NCBI RefSeq assembly: GCF_003050935.1
Contig: NZ_QAOX01000009.1
Span: 62,001-126,000 of the forward strand
Direction of reading: 5' to 3'
Length of the DNA stretch: 64,000 bases
DNA from: Luteibacter sp. OK325
Lineage (GTDB): Bacteria; Pseudomonadota; Gammaproteobacteria; Xanthomonadales; Rhodanobacteraceae
Made by a program: the position numbers and the translations under genes
Notes under the pieces: generated by a model
Database searches by the model: none
The model's input: only the letters and a program-made list of their open reading frames with translations
Told to the model about the DNA's origin: nothing
In this document: piece by piece, positions 63,693-64,000 of the stretch
How positions within the stretch are numbered: the stretch's first letter is position 1
How the letters are laid out: every line of letters starts with the position of its first letter

Positions 63693-64000
63693 TCACGGCA
63701 ACATATGCCCCCCGGTCACCCCATACGTCTCGCCGGTAATGAAGCTAGCCTCCTGCGAAGCCAGCAACACATAAACCGGCGCGCACTCCACCGGCTGTCC
63801 CGGTCGCTTCAACGGCACGTTCTTGCCGAACTCCACCAGCTTCTCCTGCGGCTGGCCACCGCTTGGCTGCAACGGCGTCCACACCGGACCCGGCGCGACC
63901 GCGTTCACGCGGATGCCTTTCTGCGCTGCCTGTTTGGCCAGCGCCTTAGTGAAGGCGACGATCGCCGCCTTCGTGGGGGCGTAATCGAGCAGGATGTCCG
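63693..64000 (-). CDS. Short-chain dehydrogenase/reductase (partial, N-terminus beyond right edge)
   Basis: The visible C-terminal about 102 residues contain the catalytic YAPTK (YxxxK), then [34 protein letters not shown] (in part [19 protein letters not shown]), and [20 protein letters not shown]. The end [17 protein letters not shown] is typical of the glucose-1-dehydrogenase/YghA-like SDR group, NAD(P)-dependent. The start and cofactor motif are outside the window, so the substrate cannot be guessed. Confidence 0.9.
   Translation of the reverse strand, partial: DILLDYAPTKAAIVAFTKALAKQAAQKGIRVNAVAPGPVWTPLQPSGGQPQEKLVEFGKNVPLKRPGQPVECAPVYVLLASQEASFITGETYGVTGGHMLP

Overview
This 64 kb window reads as GC-rich gammaproteobacterial chromosome. 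Its gene content, the Xanthomonas-like amino-acid gene order and the dense REP-type palindromes point to the Xanthomonadales, most likely Rhodanobacteraceae (Luteibacter/Dyella-like). That placement is inferred from reading alone. There is no phage, plasmid, CRISPR array or insertion sequence. Nearly every gene belongs to a recognisable family.

Layout. 1-10.2 kb (minus strand): an ilv-leu superoperon, leuA-ilvE-leuC-leuD-leuB-ilvD-ilvC-ilvG (ilvG runs off the left edge). It is preceded by a branched-chain leader peptide and a transcription attenuator. 10.5-14.2 kb (minus): hom-thrB-thrC behind a threonine-rich leader peptide and attenuator. 14.4-20 kb: a CpdB-like phosphoesterase lipoprotein diverges from a TonB-dependent receptor/GlpQ-like phosphodiesterase pair, a plausible organophosphate scavenging locus. 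20-29 kb: APC permease, metzincin-type protease, GST, beta-barrel protein, M61 aminopeptidase, acyltransferase, membrane LytTR regulator and tRNA-Arg(CCG). 29-35.6 kb: DUF924, an outer-membrane protein, KdpE with an N-terminally shortened KdpD, a second GST, a secreted metallo-beta-lactamase-fold hydrolase and a LysR regulator. 35.9-42.8 kb: an RND efflux operon ending in its own LysR gene. 42.8-56.3 kb: tail-specific protease, TPR protein, Ohr, thioredoxin-like protein, a two-component system, a D-cysteine desulfhydrase-like enzyme, DUF1328, a PEP-mutase-family enzyme, a lipoprotein, QueF, a merR/aldo-keto reductase operon and an acyl-CoA thioesterase. 56.4-64 kb: nrdA-nrdB under a cobalamin riboswitch and NrdR-like boxes, a hybrid histidine kinase, and a partial SDR gene at the right edge.

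The most informative signals are regulatory. Both amino-acid leader peptides start about 7 nt after a putative -10 box, so they look leaderless. LeuA lacks its C-terminal regulatory domain while its operon keeps an attenuator. The nrdAB leader combines NrdR-like boxes, a B12 riboswitch and a perfect inverted repeat over the Shine-Dalgarno sequence. A MerR-type promoter has the 19-bp spacer and a near-perfect dyad. Fifteen loci carry REP-like hairpins of three covarying types, and two of these loci contain tandem expansions (12- and 13-bp units). The REP copies sit at gene ends and in two cases supply 3' coding sequence or the stop codon.
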